35,177 bases of DNA from a virus, in the IMG/VR virus record IMGVR_UViG_3300008262_005074, positions 1 to 35,177 of that record. One strand, 5' to 3'. The translations under genes and the position numbers were made by a program. This document shows, piece by piece, positions 1-8,376 of this stretch (its first letter is position 1; each line of letters starts with the position of its first letter). The notes below the pieces were generated by a model. It searched no databases. It was not told the DNA's origin and saw only the letters and a program-made list of their open reading frames with translations.

Positions 1-2
1 AT

Positions 3-185
3 TTAAAAGATTACAATGTGATAACATATACTAAACCGGAACACGTTACTCAAATGCAATATTCTGCTGCCAGTATGTTATTAGGTTCAAAAAGTGATAT
101 GTTAGTTTGTAATCGTCTTAGCACATTTGCAGAATGTATGTGGTGGTTTGGTGGTTGTAAAGCAACCACAATACCTGTTTTTTAA
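3..185 (+). CDS. C-terminal end of a possible glycosyltransferase (5' truncated by window edge)
   Basis: An open frame enters from the left edge and stops at TAA 183-185, giving the last 60 residues of a protein. The tail contains a stretch SDMLVCNRLSTFAECMWW, which resembles the SxSTFSWW-type motif near the C-terminus of fucosyltransferase-like GT-B enzymes. Several glycosyltransferases and sugar-modifying genes follow on the same strand, so a sugar-transfer role is reasonable but inferred. The start and most of the catalytic domain lie outside the window. It could also be an unrelated phage protein with a similar short motif. Confidence 0.55.
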   Translation, partial: LKDYNVITYTKPEHVTQMQYSAASMLLGSKSDMLVCNRLSTFAECMWWFGGCKATTIPVF

Positions 186-226
186 AATAAACAAACTATA
201 AAAAATCATACTTAATGTTTATTTTA
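183..226 (+). terminator. Weak AT-rich hairpin after the first gene
   Basis: TAAAATAAAC (183-192) can pair with GTTTATTTTA (217-226) across a 24-nt loop, and a T-rich stretch follows at 231-238. The stem has almost no GC and the loop is large, so it may be a weak terminator or chance. The rest of the gap up to 265 is AT-rich with no other visible signal. Confidence 0.25.
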
Positions 227-264
227 GCCATATTTTTTATTAATTTTAAGTAAAAATAATAAAT

Positions 265-795
265 ATGGATAAATTCGCATACGGGGTTGAAGTTCATACA
301 GACATGATAGTTCAAATAGTTAAATCGATTAATTGTAAAAATTATTTAGAATTAGGTGTGTACGACGGGTCAACTCTTGAAAAGGTTTCAACGGTAGTAC
401 CTAGAGTAATTGGTGTTGACATTAATGATTTTAGAAAAAATAAAAATATAGGTGAATTTCATCAAACAACAACACAAAATTTTTTAAACAATTTTAATGA
501 AATAGTTGATGTGATTTTCATAGACGCTGACCATTCCTTTGAAGCGGTTAAATTAGATTTTAAAGCTTCACTTAAAAATTTAAATGAATTTGGGATAATT
601 ATGCTACACGACACCGACCCAATTTCTGAAAAATATATATCTAGAGAACATTGTGAGGATTCTTATAAAATCATAGATTGGATTAAAACTGAATATCCAG
701 AGATGGATGTTTTTACTTTTCCTATATCTGAAGCTGGTCTAACAATTGTTAAACGTTCTAATGATAGACGTGTTAATAAATTTATTAAAAATTAA
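265..795 (+). CDS. SAM-dependent methyltransferase (class I, Methyltransf_24-like)
   Basis: A 176-residue protein with the class I methyltransferase pattern. The glycine-rich SAM-binding motif is YLELGVYDGSTL (about residues 28-39), followed by an acidic residue closing strand 2 in VIGVDIND, the motif VIFIDADHSFEAV (about 83-95), and a post-strand-4 LHDTD. IDADHSFE followed by LHD is typical of small O- or N-methyltransferases in sugar and surface-glycan clusters. It opens a plus-strand series of glycosyltransferases and sugar-nucleotide enzymes, so the substrate is probably a sugar or glycan, but that is inferred from neighbours. The start ATG at 265 follows an A/T-rich leader with no Shine-Dalgarno, the usual pattern in this window. 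Length fits the family. Confidence 0.8.
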   Translation: MDKFAYGVEVHTDMIVQIVKSINCKNYLELGVYDGSTLEKVSTVVPRVIGVDINDFRKNKNIGEFHQTTTQNFLNNFNEIVDVIFIDADHSFEAVKLDFKASLKNLNEFGIIMLHDTDPISEKYISREHCEDSYKIIDWIKTEYPEMDVFTFPISEAGLTIVKRSNDRRVNKFIKN

Positions 796-808
796 TAATA
801 AATTTATC

Positions 809-1450
809 ATGAACAAAGACTATTCAATAATTATACCAAGTAATAGAGATCATTTAAAAGATGAATTAATTGATTATTTAAAAAATATAGGTGAAGAATC
901 TATATGGAAAAACGGTCACGGATACCCATCCTTTTCAAAGTTAATTAATGATTGTGTTGTTGAATCTCCTACAGAAACAATTATAATATGTAATGATAAA
1001 GCCAGACCCAAAAAAGAACATATACTAAAAGTTCTAAATCTTTTAGAACAAGGTTATGGGTTTGCTGGATTATATGCGTGGGGTTTTTTTGGATTAAAAA
1101 AAGAATTGTTTAGGACTATTGGATTTATGGATGAAAGATTCGTAGGTGGTAATTATGAAGATAGTGATTACATAAGAAGAATGTTAGAGGGGGATATCGC
1201 TATGTATAATACATTTGAAATAGATTATATCCAAATGCCATCCGGATGGGACATATCTAAAACTAAAACTCATTTTGATAATAAATGGGAAAATGGTGAG
1301 AAATACATAAAACGATTATTATCGGAAGAGGTTTATGATTATAACATAGGTGAAAAAACAAATATAAAATTTCTACCATGGTCTGAATCATTTTTTGGTA
1401 TTGACGTGGGTAAACCAGAAAAATTCATGGATTACAAAATAAAAGCATAA
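809..1450 (+). CDS. Glycosyltransferase, GT2-like (GT-A fold)
   Basis: A 213-residue protein starting at ATG 809 with MNKDYSIIIPSNRDHL, a typical GT-A opening strand. A longer reading from 746 would overlap the preceding methyltransferase and adds only AT-rich-looking residues, so 809 is preferred. The acceptor-side motif GFMDERFVGGNYEDSDYIRR matches the G-F-x-D-E-x-F-x(n)-E-D-x-D-x-x-R pattern of family 2 glycosyltransferases, with the ED-D acidic residues expected to act near the active site. The protein is short for GT2 (usually 250-330 residues), as phage versions often are. Donor and acceptor sugars cannot be read from the sequence. Confidence 0.7.
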   Translation: MNKDYSIIIPSNRDHLKDELIDYLKNIGEESIWKNGHGYPSFSKLINDCVVESPTETIIICNDKARPKKEHILKVLNLLEQGYGFAGLYAWGFFGLKKELFRTIGFMDERFVGGNYEDSDYIRRMLEGDIAMYNTFEIDYIQMPSGWDISKTKTHFDNKWENGEKYIKRLLSEEVYDYNIGEKTNIKFLPWSESFFGIDVGKPEKFMDYKIKA

Positions 1451-1471
1451 AATCAAATAAATTTATTAAAA

Positions 1472-2434
1472 ATGACAAATAAAAAAGTTTTATTAGTGGG
1501 AGGTTCCGGATATATTGGGGGTCTAACATGTGACTACCTTATCAGGGATGGTTTTGACGTAACGGTTTATGATAATTTATTGTATGAAAATAGATTCTTA
1601 AAAGAGGTTAATTTTATTAATGGTGATGTTAGAGATACCGAAAAATTGTATAACGCATCAAAAGATTTTGATGTAATCGTATTAATGGCCGCATTAGTTG
1701 GTGATCCCGCATGTAGTGTTGATAATGCTTTGACAGAAGAAATAAACTACAAAGCAATTAAAGATTTTTGTGAAGTAGTATCACCAAATAAACATTTAGT
1801 TTTCATGTCGACATGTTCAGTTTACGGAGCACAAGAGGGATTACTTAATGAAGAAAGCAAAACTAATCCTTTATCATCATATGCGGCAACAAAATTAAAA
1901 TCTGAAGAACATATCTTGGCAAAAGGTGGTACTATCTTTAGACTTGGTACTGTATTTGGGTTAGGGGACACTTATTCTCGATTAAGAATGGATTTAGTTG
2001 TCAATGTTTTAACAATGAAAGCAATTAAAGATGGTGAAATTACAATCAATGGTGGAGAACAATGGAGACCTATTATTGCGGTAAAAGATATTGCAGAATA
2101 TGTTACAGAAGCTTGTAGAATGAAATATTCAGGTATTTTTGTTTTATCAAAAGAAAATGTCATAATAAAAGAATTAGGTGAAAGAATTGTTGATGTGATT
2201 CCAAACACAAAAATAAATTATACTCAAATTTCTTTTCAAGATGCTAGAAATTATAAAGTAGATAATTCTAAATCACTTGAGGTATTTCAATACAAAGCAA
2301 AAGTAACCGTAGAAGAAGAAGTTTTAAGAATGGTTAAAATGTTTAAAGAAGGTCGTGTTATGGACCCTGAAGATAAAGTATACCATAATGGGGCATTTTT
2401 AAAAAATAAAAAAGAAAAAAAAGAATTTGTATGA
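1472..2434 (+). CDS. NAD-dependent sugar epimerase/dehydratase (extended SDR)
   Basis: A 320-residue Rossmann-fold enzyme. The N-terminal LLVGGSGYIGG (about residues 7-17) is the GxxGxxG dinucleotide-binding motif. FMSTCSVYG holds the catalytic Ser/Thr region and SYAATKLKSE (about residues 131-140) supplies the YxxxK catalytic pair. This is the architecture of nucleotide-sugar epimerases, dehydratases and reductases (GalE/RmlB class). Its last codons overlap the RmlC-like gene by 4 nt, and an RmlD-like gene follows, so the three probably make or modify one activated sugar. The exact sugar is not determinable. The C-terminus is Lys-rich (KNKKEKKEFV). Confidence 0.85.
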   Translation: MTNKKVLLVGGSGYIGGLTCDYLIRDGFDVTVYDNLLYENRFLKEVNFINGDVRDTEKLYNASKDFDVIVLMAALVGDPACSVDNALTEEINYKAIKDFCEVVSPNKHLVFMSTCSVYGAQEGLLNEESKTNPLSSYAATKLKSEEHILAKGGTIFRLGTVFGLGDTYSRLRMDLVVNVLTMKAIKDGEITINGGEQWRPIIAVKDIAEYVTEACRMKYSGIFVLSKENVIIKELGERIVDVIPNTKINYTQISFQDARNYKVDNSKSLEVFQYKAKVTVEEEVLRMVKMFKEGRVMDPEDKVYHNGAFLKNKKEKKEFV

Positions 2435-2850
2435 GTTTAACAAAATTATTTAATGGAGGGGTATCGGTAGACGATAGAGGTTCGGTAAGATTTGTAAACG
2501 ACTTTAATTTTGAAGGAGTTAAAAGATTTTACCAAGTTGAAAATCACTCAAGAGGATTTATTAGAGCGTGGCATGGTCACAAAAAAGAAGGTAAATATGT
2601 TTATGTGACTAATGGTTCGGCACTTGTAGGTATTGTTAATATGGAAACAGAAGAGATTAGTAAATTTGTTTTAAGTTCACAAACACCTAAAGTTTTATGG
2701 ATACCACCTGGGAATTTTAATGGTTTTAAATCATTAGAAGAGAATACTAAAATTATCTTCTTTTCCACATCAACATTGGAGGAGAGTTTAGGTGACGATA
2801 TTAGAGAAGACCACGATAAATGGAATATTTGGAATGAAGATTATAGATAA
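2431..2850 (+). CDS. RmlC-like cupin sugar epimerase
   Basis: A 139-residue cupin. The stretch RGFIRAWHGHKKEGKYVYV (about residues 47-65) followed by a short beta-rich segment matches the core of dTDP-4-keto-sugar 3,5-epimerases and related sugar isomerases (RmlC, FdtA, WxcM types). The WHGH histidines correspond to the conserved active-site region, and IPPGNFNGF resembles the second cupin turn. It is about 40 residues shorter than a full RmlC, so a 3,4-ketoisomerase or a minimal epimerase is equally possible. The ATG overlaps the stop of the upstream SDR gene (ATGA-type coupling). Confidence 0.75.
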   Translation: MSLTKLFNGGVSVDDRGSVRFVNDFNFEGVKRFYQVENHSRGFIRAWHGHKKEGKYVYVTNGSALVGIVNMETEEISKFVLSSQTPKVLWIPPGNFNGFKSLEENTKIIFFSTSTLEESLGDDIREDHDKWNIWNEDYR

Positions 2851-2863
2851 AAAAAATTAAATT

Positions 2864-3682
2864 ATGAAAGTTTTTATATTAGGTAGTACTGGAATGTTAG
2901 GTAAATATGTATCAACATACCTTAAAAAATATTATGAAGTGATTGAAGTCAATAGAAACCTAATTGACGGGTCAAACACTTCTGAAAATGAGATAGAAAA
3001 CACATTATCGGATTTATCAATTAAAAAAGATGATGTTGTGATAAACTGCGTAGGCACGATTAAACCAAGAGTCGATGAGTTAGGAGATTTGAATGCGATT
3101 AAAGTCAATTCTGTTTTCCCTAGAATGTTGGCAAATGTATGTGAAAAACTAAATGTTAAAATGATTCACCCAACTACCGATTGTGTTTATACAGGTAAAA
3201 AAGGATCTTATACAGAAAATGACACTTACGATGTAAATGACGTTTATGGTATGACTAAAGCGTTAGGTGAACCCAATAATTGTAATGTTATTCGAACTTC
3301 AATAATTGGTGAAGAAGTAAACCAAACAAGATCATTAATAGAATGGGTAAAATCACAAAAAAATAATTCAGTTTTTGGTTTTACTAATCATTATTGGAAT
3401 GGGGTTACTTGTTTACAGTTTGCAAAAATTTGTAAATCAATTATTGATAAAAATAATTTTTGGGTCGGTACTAGACACGTATTTTCAAATACCGTAACAA
3501 AAAAAGAATTGGTTGAATATATAAGCCAAGTTTATGATTTAAATATTGTGGTTAACCCAAAAGAAACTGAAGTCCCGTGTGATAGAAGTATAAGTAGTAT
3601 TTACGAAAATGAATTTGTAATTCCCGACTTAAAAGAACAGTTAAAAGAACTAAAAGAATTTTCCAAATCACTATACAATTAA
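2864..3682 (+). CDS. RmlD-like sugar-nucleotide reductase (SDR)
   Basis: A 272-residue protein beginning MKVFILGSTGMLGKYV, the GxTGxLG nucleotide-binding motif of the dTDP-4-dehydrorhamnose reductase family. Further family marks are NCVGTIKPRVDELGDLNAIKVN (written here only as a landmark at about residues 62-83), HPTTDCVYTGKKGSY, where T-D-x-V-Y/F-x-G is the RmlD signature, and VYGMTKALGE with the YxxxK catalytic pair. Together with the preceding SDR and cupin genes it would complete a keto-sugar epimerisation and reduction route, for example to a 6-deoxyhexose. The true product is unknown. Length is close to the family norm (about 290). Confidence 0.82.
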   Translation: MKVFILGSTGMLGKYVSTYLKKYYEVIEVNRNLIDGSNTSENEIENTLSDLSIKKDDVVINCVGTIKPRVDELGDLNAIKVNSVFPRMLANVCEKLNVKMIHPTTDCVYTGKKGSYTENDTYDVNDVYGMTKALGEPNNCNVIRTSIIGEEVNQTRSLIEWVKSQKNNSVFGFTNHYWNGVTCLQFAKICKSIIDKNNFWVGTRHVFSNTVTKKELVEYISQVYDLNIVVNPKETEVPCDRSISSIYENEFVIPDLKEQLKELKEFSKSLYN

Positions 3683-3691
3683 TTTTAACTA

Positions 3692-4435
3692 ATGAATAGA
3701 AAAAAACCAACAAATCAAACCCAAGAGGACACATCAACCCCTAAAACAATTTCAAGAAAAGATTTTATTAATTCAATAATTAAAAAGAAACAAAAAAGTA
3801 AATTTTTATCAGACAATCAAAAAGAATATTACGACATTTTAGTAAACAATCAAATTACAATTTGTTCAGGACCTGCTGGAGTCGGTAAAAGTTATATCTC
3901 TATGAAGGCTGCGGTTGATTTGTTAATGGACCCAAATAATTTTTATGAGAAAATTATTATTGTTAGACCGGCAGTTGAAGCCGAAGAAAAATTAGGTTCA
4001 TTACCTGGTAATTTAGAAGAAAAATTAGATCCGTATATTTTTCCATCATATTATCTGTTAAATAAAATAATCGGTAAGGAGGCCAGAGAAAAATTAAAAG
4101 AAGCTGAAGTTATCGAAGTGTTTGCATTAGCATATATGAGAGGTATGAATATAGACAATTCAATATTGATATTTGAAGAAGCCCAAAACGCAACCCCAAA
4201 TCAAATGAAATTACTATTGACAAGGATTGGGTTTAATAGTAAATTCTTTATATCCGGAGATTTAGAACAAACTGACAGATATAAAGATAAAAAACAATCG
4301 GGTCTTTACGATGCGTTACAAAGGTTTAATGGTGTTGACGATATTGGCGTTTATGATTTTAGAAATGCTAAAAATGTTAGGAACCCATTAATTAGTAAAA
4401 TATTAGTAAAATATGATGAAGAAAATAGGGATTGA
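3692..4435 (+). CDS. phoH: PhoH-like ATPase
   Basis: A 247-residue P-loop ATPase of the PhoH family, common in marine T4-like and other large phages. Walker A is SGPAGVGKSY (residues about 59-68). The family motif VRPAVEAEEKLGSLPGNLEE follows at about 91-110, then ALAYMRGMNIDNSILIFEEAQN with Walker B ILIFEEAQ (about 158-165), and SGDLEQTD near residue 190. The first 40 residues are a basic, Lys-rich extension. PhoH proteins are linked to RNA metabolism and phosphate stress in bacteria; the phage role is not established. It sits inside the sugar cassette and overlaps the following gene by 23 nt, so it is co-transcribed. Confidence 0.93.
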   Translation: MNRKKPTNQTQEDTSTPKTISRKDFINSIIKKKQKSKFLSDNQKEYYDILVNNQITICSGPAGVGKSYISMKAAVDLLMDPNNFYEKIIIVRPAVEAEEKLGSLPGNLEEKLDPYIFPSYYLLNKIIGKEAREKLKEAEVIEVFALAYMRGMNIDNSILIFEEAQNATPNQMKLLLTRIGFNSKFFISGDLEQTDRYKDKKQSGLYDALQRFNGVDDIGVYDFRNAKNVRNPLISKILVKYDEENRD

Positions 4436-5072
4436 AATTAATGGTGTATTAAGAGATACTATCGGTAAATTCACTCAATTGTATGAAAAGCATATGATTG
4501 AGGAAAATGAGACTGATGATAATATGAAGACGTTTGACATTGATATGTCAGGTAATACTGAATTAATTTTAGAAGATGAAAAATTTAAATATGAAATTAA
4601 GGGTGAAGTTACTAGTCTAAATTTGATGGACCATTTTACATTTAAATCTGAAGAGGATCTTTACTCTTTTACTTATGAAGATTTTGCTATGCAAATTTTT
4701 GGTCACGCCGGATCCACTGAAACGTTTTCTTTTAATGATTTAAATGAAATTTATTTAAAATACAGAGATAATAATGAATTGTTAATTGTTTCAGACGAAA
4801 TGGGTAAATCTAAACCAGCATCATTATTTTTCCTATCTAAGTTTGGGTGTTTATTAGAAAAAGTAAAATTTTACTCAAATACAACAATTAATTCTATGTG
4901 GGATGAAGTAGATGTTTTACTTACGGCCAATCCTAACATATTATTAGAAAAACCAAAAGATAAAATTGTTGTGAAATACGTAACAAATTATAATAAAAAT
5001 ATCAAAGTTGATTATGAGATTGAAACTTTAAAAGATTTTGATGAAGTACTACAAAAATTAAAAATATGTTAA
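4413..5072 (+). CDS. Conserved phage protein, possibly HAD-like
   Basis: A 219-residue protein that starts at a doubled ATG (4413 or 4416), overlapping the end of phoH. The N-terminal GIEINGVLRDT recalls the DxNGVLRD opening of HAD-superfamily phosphohydrolases, with Glu in place of the usual nucleophilic Asp. Later segments LLIVSDEMGKSK and VDVLLTANPNILLEKP resemble HAD motifs II and III-IV. If this reading is right the enzyme may be altered or inactive. There is no signal peptide or membrane segment. The next gene overlaps its last codons (5066), which suggests translational coupling. Function is unassigned. Confidence 0.6.
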   Translation: MMKKIGIEINGVLRDTIGKFTQLYEKHMIEENETDDNMKTFDIDMSGNTELILEDEKFKYEIKGEVTSLNLMDHFTFKSEEDLYSFTYEDFAMQIFGHAGSTETFSFNDLNEIYLKYRDNNELLIVSDEMGKSKPASLFFLSKFGCLLEKVKFYSNTTINSMWDEVDVLLTANPNILLEKPKDKIVVKYVTNYNKNIKVDYEIETLKDFDEVLQKLKIC

Positions 5073-5350
5073 AATTTTTAGGTGAAAATTACTATATAGA
5101 TGTAGATGAGTTAGAAACTCAAGTCAGTATGTTTAACTCAAAGTTACCTCAAATTTCGGGCGAAACCGAAAATGAACAACAAATTAGTGTAACTCGATAT
5201 GATACTTTTAAGAATCTAATAGAAGTTGTGTTAACGGAAAGAGAAGAATTAGATGAAAATTTAGGTGTACATGCGGCAAAAAATTTAACAATACCGTTTA
5301 AAATTGCATTTAATACACTATTAATTAATAAAATAATAAAAACACTTTAA
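5066..5350 (+). CDS. Small hypothetical phage protein
   Basis: A 94-residue protein of unknown function. It overlaps the stop of the preceding gene by 7 nt and is followed after 1 nt by a glycosyltransferase gene, so it belongs to the same transcript. Composition is mixed and acidic, with a hydrophobic, basic C-terminal helix (FNTLLINKIIKTL). No motif is recognised. Confidence 0.6.
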   Translation: MLKFLGENYYIDVDELETQVSMFNSKLPQISGETENEQQISVTRYDTFKNLIEVVLTEREELDENLGVHAAKNLTIPFKIAFNTLLINKIIKTL

Positions 5351-5351
5351 T

Positions 5352-6422
5352 ATGGAATTAGAAAAAATAAAAAAACTTGAGCAATCAATAGAAAATTTAA
5401 AAAATAAAAATTCTAGAATTTATTTTTTAGTACAGGATACTAAAGGTAACCCAAAAGCAGGTATAAAATATATTTATGACATCGCATTAACTTTAAGAGA
5501 TAAAGGATATAATTCTATAATTATTCACGAAACTAACGAATATAAAGGAGTTTCAGAATGGTTAGACCAAAAATATATGGACCTACCTCATCAAGTAATT
5601 GAGGGTCAAAATTTAGCAATTTCTCCTGAAGACATTATTGTGATTCCTGAAATTTATGGTCACGTAATGGAACAATTAAAAAATTTCCCTTGTGGTAAAA
5701 TAGTTTTATGTCAAGCATATGACCACATGTTAGAGACATTAGCACCTGGTGTTAATTGGACTCAGCACGGATTTTATAAGTGTATCACAACCTCAGAATT
5801 TCAAAAAGAATTAATTTCCTCAGTAATGAAAAATGTTAGTATTGATGTAGTCGAACCATTTATTTCTGAAGAATTTTCTAAAAAACAAAAACCGTCTAAA
5901 CCAATAATTTCTATCCACACTAGAGAACCTAGAGACACTGCAAAAATTATTAAAACATTTTATTTAAAATATCCACAATATAGATGGATTACTTTTAGAG
6001 ATATGAGAGGTATTAAATTAAGTGATTTTTCTAAATTTTTAAAAGATTCATATTTAGCCGTTTGGGTAGATTCTGAATCGGGTTTTGGTACTTTCCCTAT
6101 TGAATGTATGGCAACAGGGACACCTGTAATAGGTAAAGTTCCTAATTTAAAACCTTCTTGGTTAACGGAAGAAAATGGTGTTTGGACATATCAATTTAAC
6201 GAAATTGTGGATATCATTGCAAACTTTACACAAAATTGGTTGGAGGATAATATCTCTGAAGAATTATATATTAACATGGAAAATACAGCCAATAAATTTA
6301 CAGATAAAAGTATTTTTGACAATAGCGTTATTTCTAAATTTGAAGAGTACTTGACTAAAAGAATGGATTCATTTTCAACCCAATTAGAAAAAATAAACGT
6401 AACAGAAGAAGAAAATAATTAA
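5352..6422 (+). CDS. Glycosyltransferase, GT-B type (GT4-like)
   Basis: A 356-residue protein with a GT-B pattern. The N-terminal half has IYFLVQDTKGNPKAGIKYIY, where an acceptor-side glycine-rich loop is expected. The C-terminal half has VWVDSESGFGTFPIECMATG (about residues 238-257), matching the E-x7-E donor-binding motif of GT4-type enzymes (S-E-x-G-F-G-x-x-P-I-E-x-M-A-x-G). This is followed by TPVIGKVPNLKPSW. The first 20 residues are a Lys/Glu-rich helix. It lies with another glycosyltransferase directly downstream (2-nt gap). The target may be a host surface glycan or a virion protein; the sequence does not say which. Confidence 0.78.
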   Translation: MELEKIKKLEQSIENLKNKNSRIYFLVQDTKGNPKAGIKYIYDIALTLRDKGYNSIIIHETNEYKGVSEWLDQKYMDLPHQVIEGQNLAISPEDIIVIPEIYGHVMEQLKNFPCGKIVLCQAYDHMLETLAPGVNWTQHGFYKCITTSEFQKELISSVMKNVSIDVVEPFISEEFSKKQKPSKPIISIHTREPRDTAKIIKTFYLKYPQYRWITFRDMRGIKLSDFSKFLKDSYLAVWVDSESGFGTFPIECMATGTPVIGKVPNLKPSWLTEENGVWTYQFNEIVDIIANFTQNWLEDNISEELYINMENTANKFTDKSIFDNSVISKFEEYLTKRMDSFSTQLEKINVTEEENN

Positions 6423-6424
6423 TT

Positions 6425-7234
6425 ATGGAAACAAATAAATTTGACGTATCGGTAGTATTACCTTTAAGCACATCAAAACATAAAGACTTTGATGTATTTT
6501 TTGAAAGATGTATTAAATCATTGCAAATACAACAAGTAGAAATAAACGAACTAATAATTGTACACACTGATGAATTTTCATTAAAAGAATTTTTAGGAAA
6601 TTTTGATTTTAGTGGTTTAACCGTAAATATGATTGAAAATACTGGAGACTTTGATTTCTCTAGTCAAGTAAATTTGGGGGTTGAAAACGCAAAAAGTAGT
6701 TGGGTTTCTGTTTTAGAATTTGATGACGAGTACTCAAGTATTTGGTTTAAAAATGTTGATAGATTTTCTAAGTCATATCCTGAAGTTGATGCCTTTTTAC
6801 CTTTAGTGGTCGATACTGACGATAAGGGGGTTTTTGTTGGATTTACTAATGAGGCAACTTTCGCAGCAAGTCTTAATTCAGAAATTGGTTACCTTACAAA
6901 TGAGGTATTATTAAATTATCAAAATTTTCAGTCGAGTGGAATGGTGATTAAAAAAGACACGTATATCAATAACGGTGGGTTTAAACCATCTATGAAATTG
7001 ACTTTTGTTTATGAATTTTTGTTAAGGTTAACTTACAATTCTGCAAATATTATGACAATCCCTAGAATTGGGTACAAACATATGAATTTAAGAGAAGGGT
7101 CTATTTTTTGGAATTATAAAAATGGTGAACAAAAAATAACAGACAATGAAGTATCATTTTGGATTGAGTCAGCGAAAAAAGAACATTTCTTCACCACCGA
7201 TAGAAATATAAAGTTTGAACCACAACAAGCTTAA
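6425..7234 (+). CDS. Glycosyltransferase, GT2-like
   Basis: A 269-residue GT-A protein. It begins METNKFDVSVVLPLST, the usual first strand, followed by FFERCIKSLQIQQVEINELIIV, the standard helix-strand of family 2. VLEFDDEYSS (about residues 95-104) occupies the DxD-like metal and donor-binding position. GFKPSMKLTFVYEFLLRLTY matches the later acceptor-site region where an (E/D)D-x-x-L-R pattern is usual. The stop codon overlaps the ATG of the sigma-like gene (TAATG). It probably acts with the other transferases of this cassette. Confidence 0.75.
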   Translation: METNKFDVSVVLPLSTSKHKDFDVFFERCIKSLQIQQVEINELIIVHTDEFSLKEFLGNFDFSGLTVNMIENTGDFDFSSQVNLGVENAKSSWVSVLEFDDEYSSIWFKNVDRFSKSYPEVDAFLPLVVDTDDKGVFVGFTNEATFAASLNSEIGYLTNEVLLNYQNFQSSGMVIKKDTYINNGGFKPSMKLTFVYEFLLRLTYNSANIMTIPRIGYKHMNLREGSIFWNYKNGEQKITDNEVSFWIESAKKEHFFTTDRNIKFEPQQA

Positions 7235-7989
7235 TGTTTTTATCGTCAGACACTGAAAATGAGATTTTTTATGAAGAGCAAAAGACGGTAAAAAAAGTAA
7301 AATCAACTACAAACTATTTTGATGTCCGTGAAGAAGAAGCAGTTAAAGCATATATAATTGCTGAAACAAAATATGAAAAAGAAGTGATATATAATCAGTA
7401 TCTTCGTAACCCACTCGATAAGATGATTGAGTCTATAATACGAAGATACAAGTTATATAGAAAGGATATGAATTACAATGACATTCATAGTGATACACAT
7501 TCTTTTTTAATGACCAAGGTCGATAAGTTTAAACCGGCAAAAAATAAAAAAGCATATTCTTACTTTGGTACAATTTGTAAAAACTATTTAATGGGTCAAA
7601 TATTAAAAGACCAAAAAGAAACAAATAGAAAAATATCTTATGAGGACATCTCAGCAACTTTAGAAAATAGACCTGATATGGTTTATTATTTAGAATTTGA
7701 AAAGATTGATGCCGAAAAAATTATCGACATATTTTTATTGGATTTAAAGAAATATGTAGATAATAATGATTTACACGAAAATGAGGCTAAATTGGGTCAC
7801 GCATTAATTGAATTATTTGGTGACTATGGTAATATATTCATAGGTAACGATAATAATAAATTTAATAAAAATATTGTATTACTTTCTTTAAGGGAGATGA
7901 CTAATTTAAATACTAAAGAAATAAGAGTTTATCTTAAAAAATATAAGGTGTTATATTTAGAAACACTTAGAAAAATACATAATCAATAA
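7234..7989 (+). CDS. Sigma-factor-like protein, candidate late sigma (T4 gp55-like)
   Basis: A 251-residue protein with a plausible sigma-70 family layout. Residues about 55-125 look like region 2: a helical stretch with LDKMIESIIRRYKLY, then FLMTKVDKFKPAKNKKAYSY and FGTICKNYLMGQIL, close to the D-K/R-F-D-P-x-K-G-x-x-F-x-x-Y pattern of sigma region 2. Residues about 216-248 (SLREMTNLNTKEIRVYLKK) resemble a region 4 helix-turn-helix. T4 gp55 is a small sigma of this kind that drives late genes. The gene sits at the border between the sugar cassette and the structural genes, a sensible place for a late regulator. Identification is by pattern only; a distant ECF-type sigma is the main alternative. 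Confidence 0.65.
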   Translation: MFLSSDTENEIFYEEQKTVKKVKSTTNYFDVREEEAVKAYIIAETKYEKEVIYNQYLRNPLDKMIESIIRRYKLYRKDMNYNDIHSDTHSFLMTKVDKFKPAKNKKAYSYFGTICKNYLMGQILKDQKETNRKISYEDISATLENRPDMVYYLEFEKIDAEKIIDIFLLDLKKYVDNNDLHENEAKLGHALIELFGDYGNIFIGNDNNKFNKNIVLLSLREMTNLNTKEIRVYLKKYKVLYLETLRKIHNQ

Positions 7990-7994
7990 ACAAA

Positions 7995-8001
7995 TATTTA
8001 T
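7995..8001 (+). promoter_or_regulatory. TATTTAT motif, 4 nt before ATG 8006
   Basis: One copy of the heptamer TATTTAT in gene-sense orientation, followed by TGTT and then ATG. It belongs to the recurring candidate late promoter or translation element described in the findings. Confidence 0.5.
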
Positions 8002-8005
8002 TGTT

Positions 8006-8374
8006 ATGAATCGATCAAGAAAAAAAGAAATATCATTAAATAAGGATTCCGTTTTAGGTTTGATGCAAGAAATCTATAACGAATTAGTTGAACAAAGGGC
8101 AACCGCAATTAGAATCCAAAACAAAATGTTAGCGTTATTAAAAGACCCTGAAGACATGACTCTAATCGGGCCAGTTATTAAAGAACAACAAAAAATAATT
8201 AATGACACCATAGAAAAAAAGTTAACATTGTCTAAACTACAATCCACAATTTGGGAAAAATCTAATAACACAAAAGAGGAGAATTTTTCATTGTCAGATA
8301 TGGACGAGGATTTATTACAAAATCTAATAAAGAAGGATGTCGATAATAGTCAAGACCAAAAATATAAATTATAA
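8006..8374 (+). CDS. Hypothetical coiled-coil protein
   Basis: A 122-residue, charged, mostly helical protein (LMQEIYNELVEQRATAIRIQ and similar heptad-like stretches between residues 18 and 85). It has no transmembrane or signal segment and no recognised domain. It lies between the sigma-like gene and a large structural gene whose ATG is 2 nt after its stop. It could be a small structural protein or chaperone of the baseplate group. The ATG is preceded at 4 nt by the TATTTAT motif. Confidence 0.65.
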   Translation: MNRSRKKEISLNKDSVLGLMQEIYNELVEQRATAIRIQNKMLALLKDPEDMTLIGPVIKEQQKIINDTIEKKLTLSKLQSTIWEKSNNTKEENFSLSDMDEDLLQNLIKKDVDNSQDQKYKL

Positions 8375-8376
8375 TC

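Noticed and set aside
746-808. Upstream start for the GT2-like gene
   Set aside because: It overlaps the methyltransferase coding end and adds residues unlike a GT-A N-terminus; ATG 809 gives the expected first strand.
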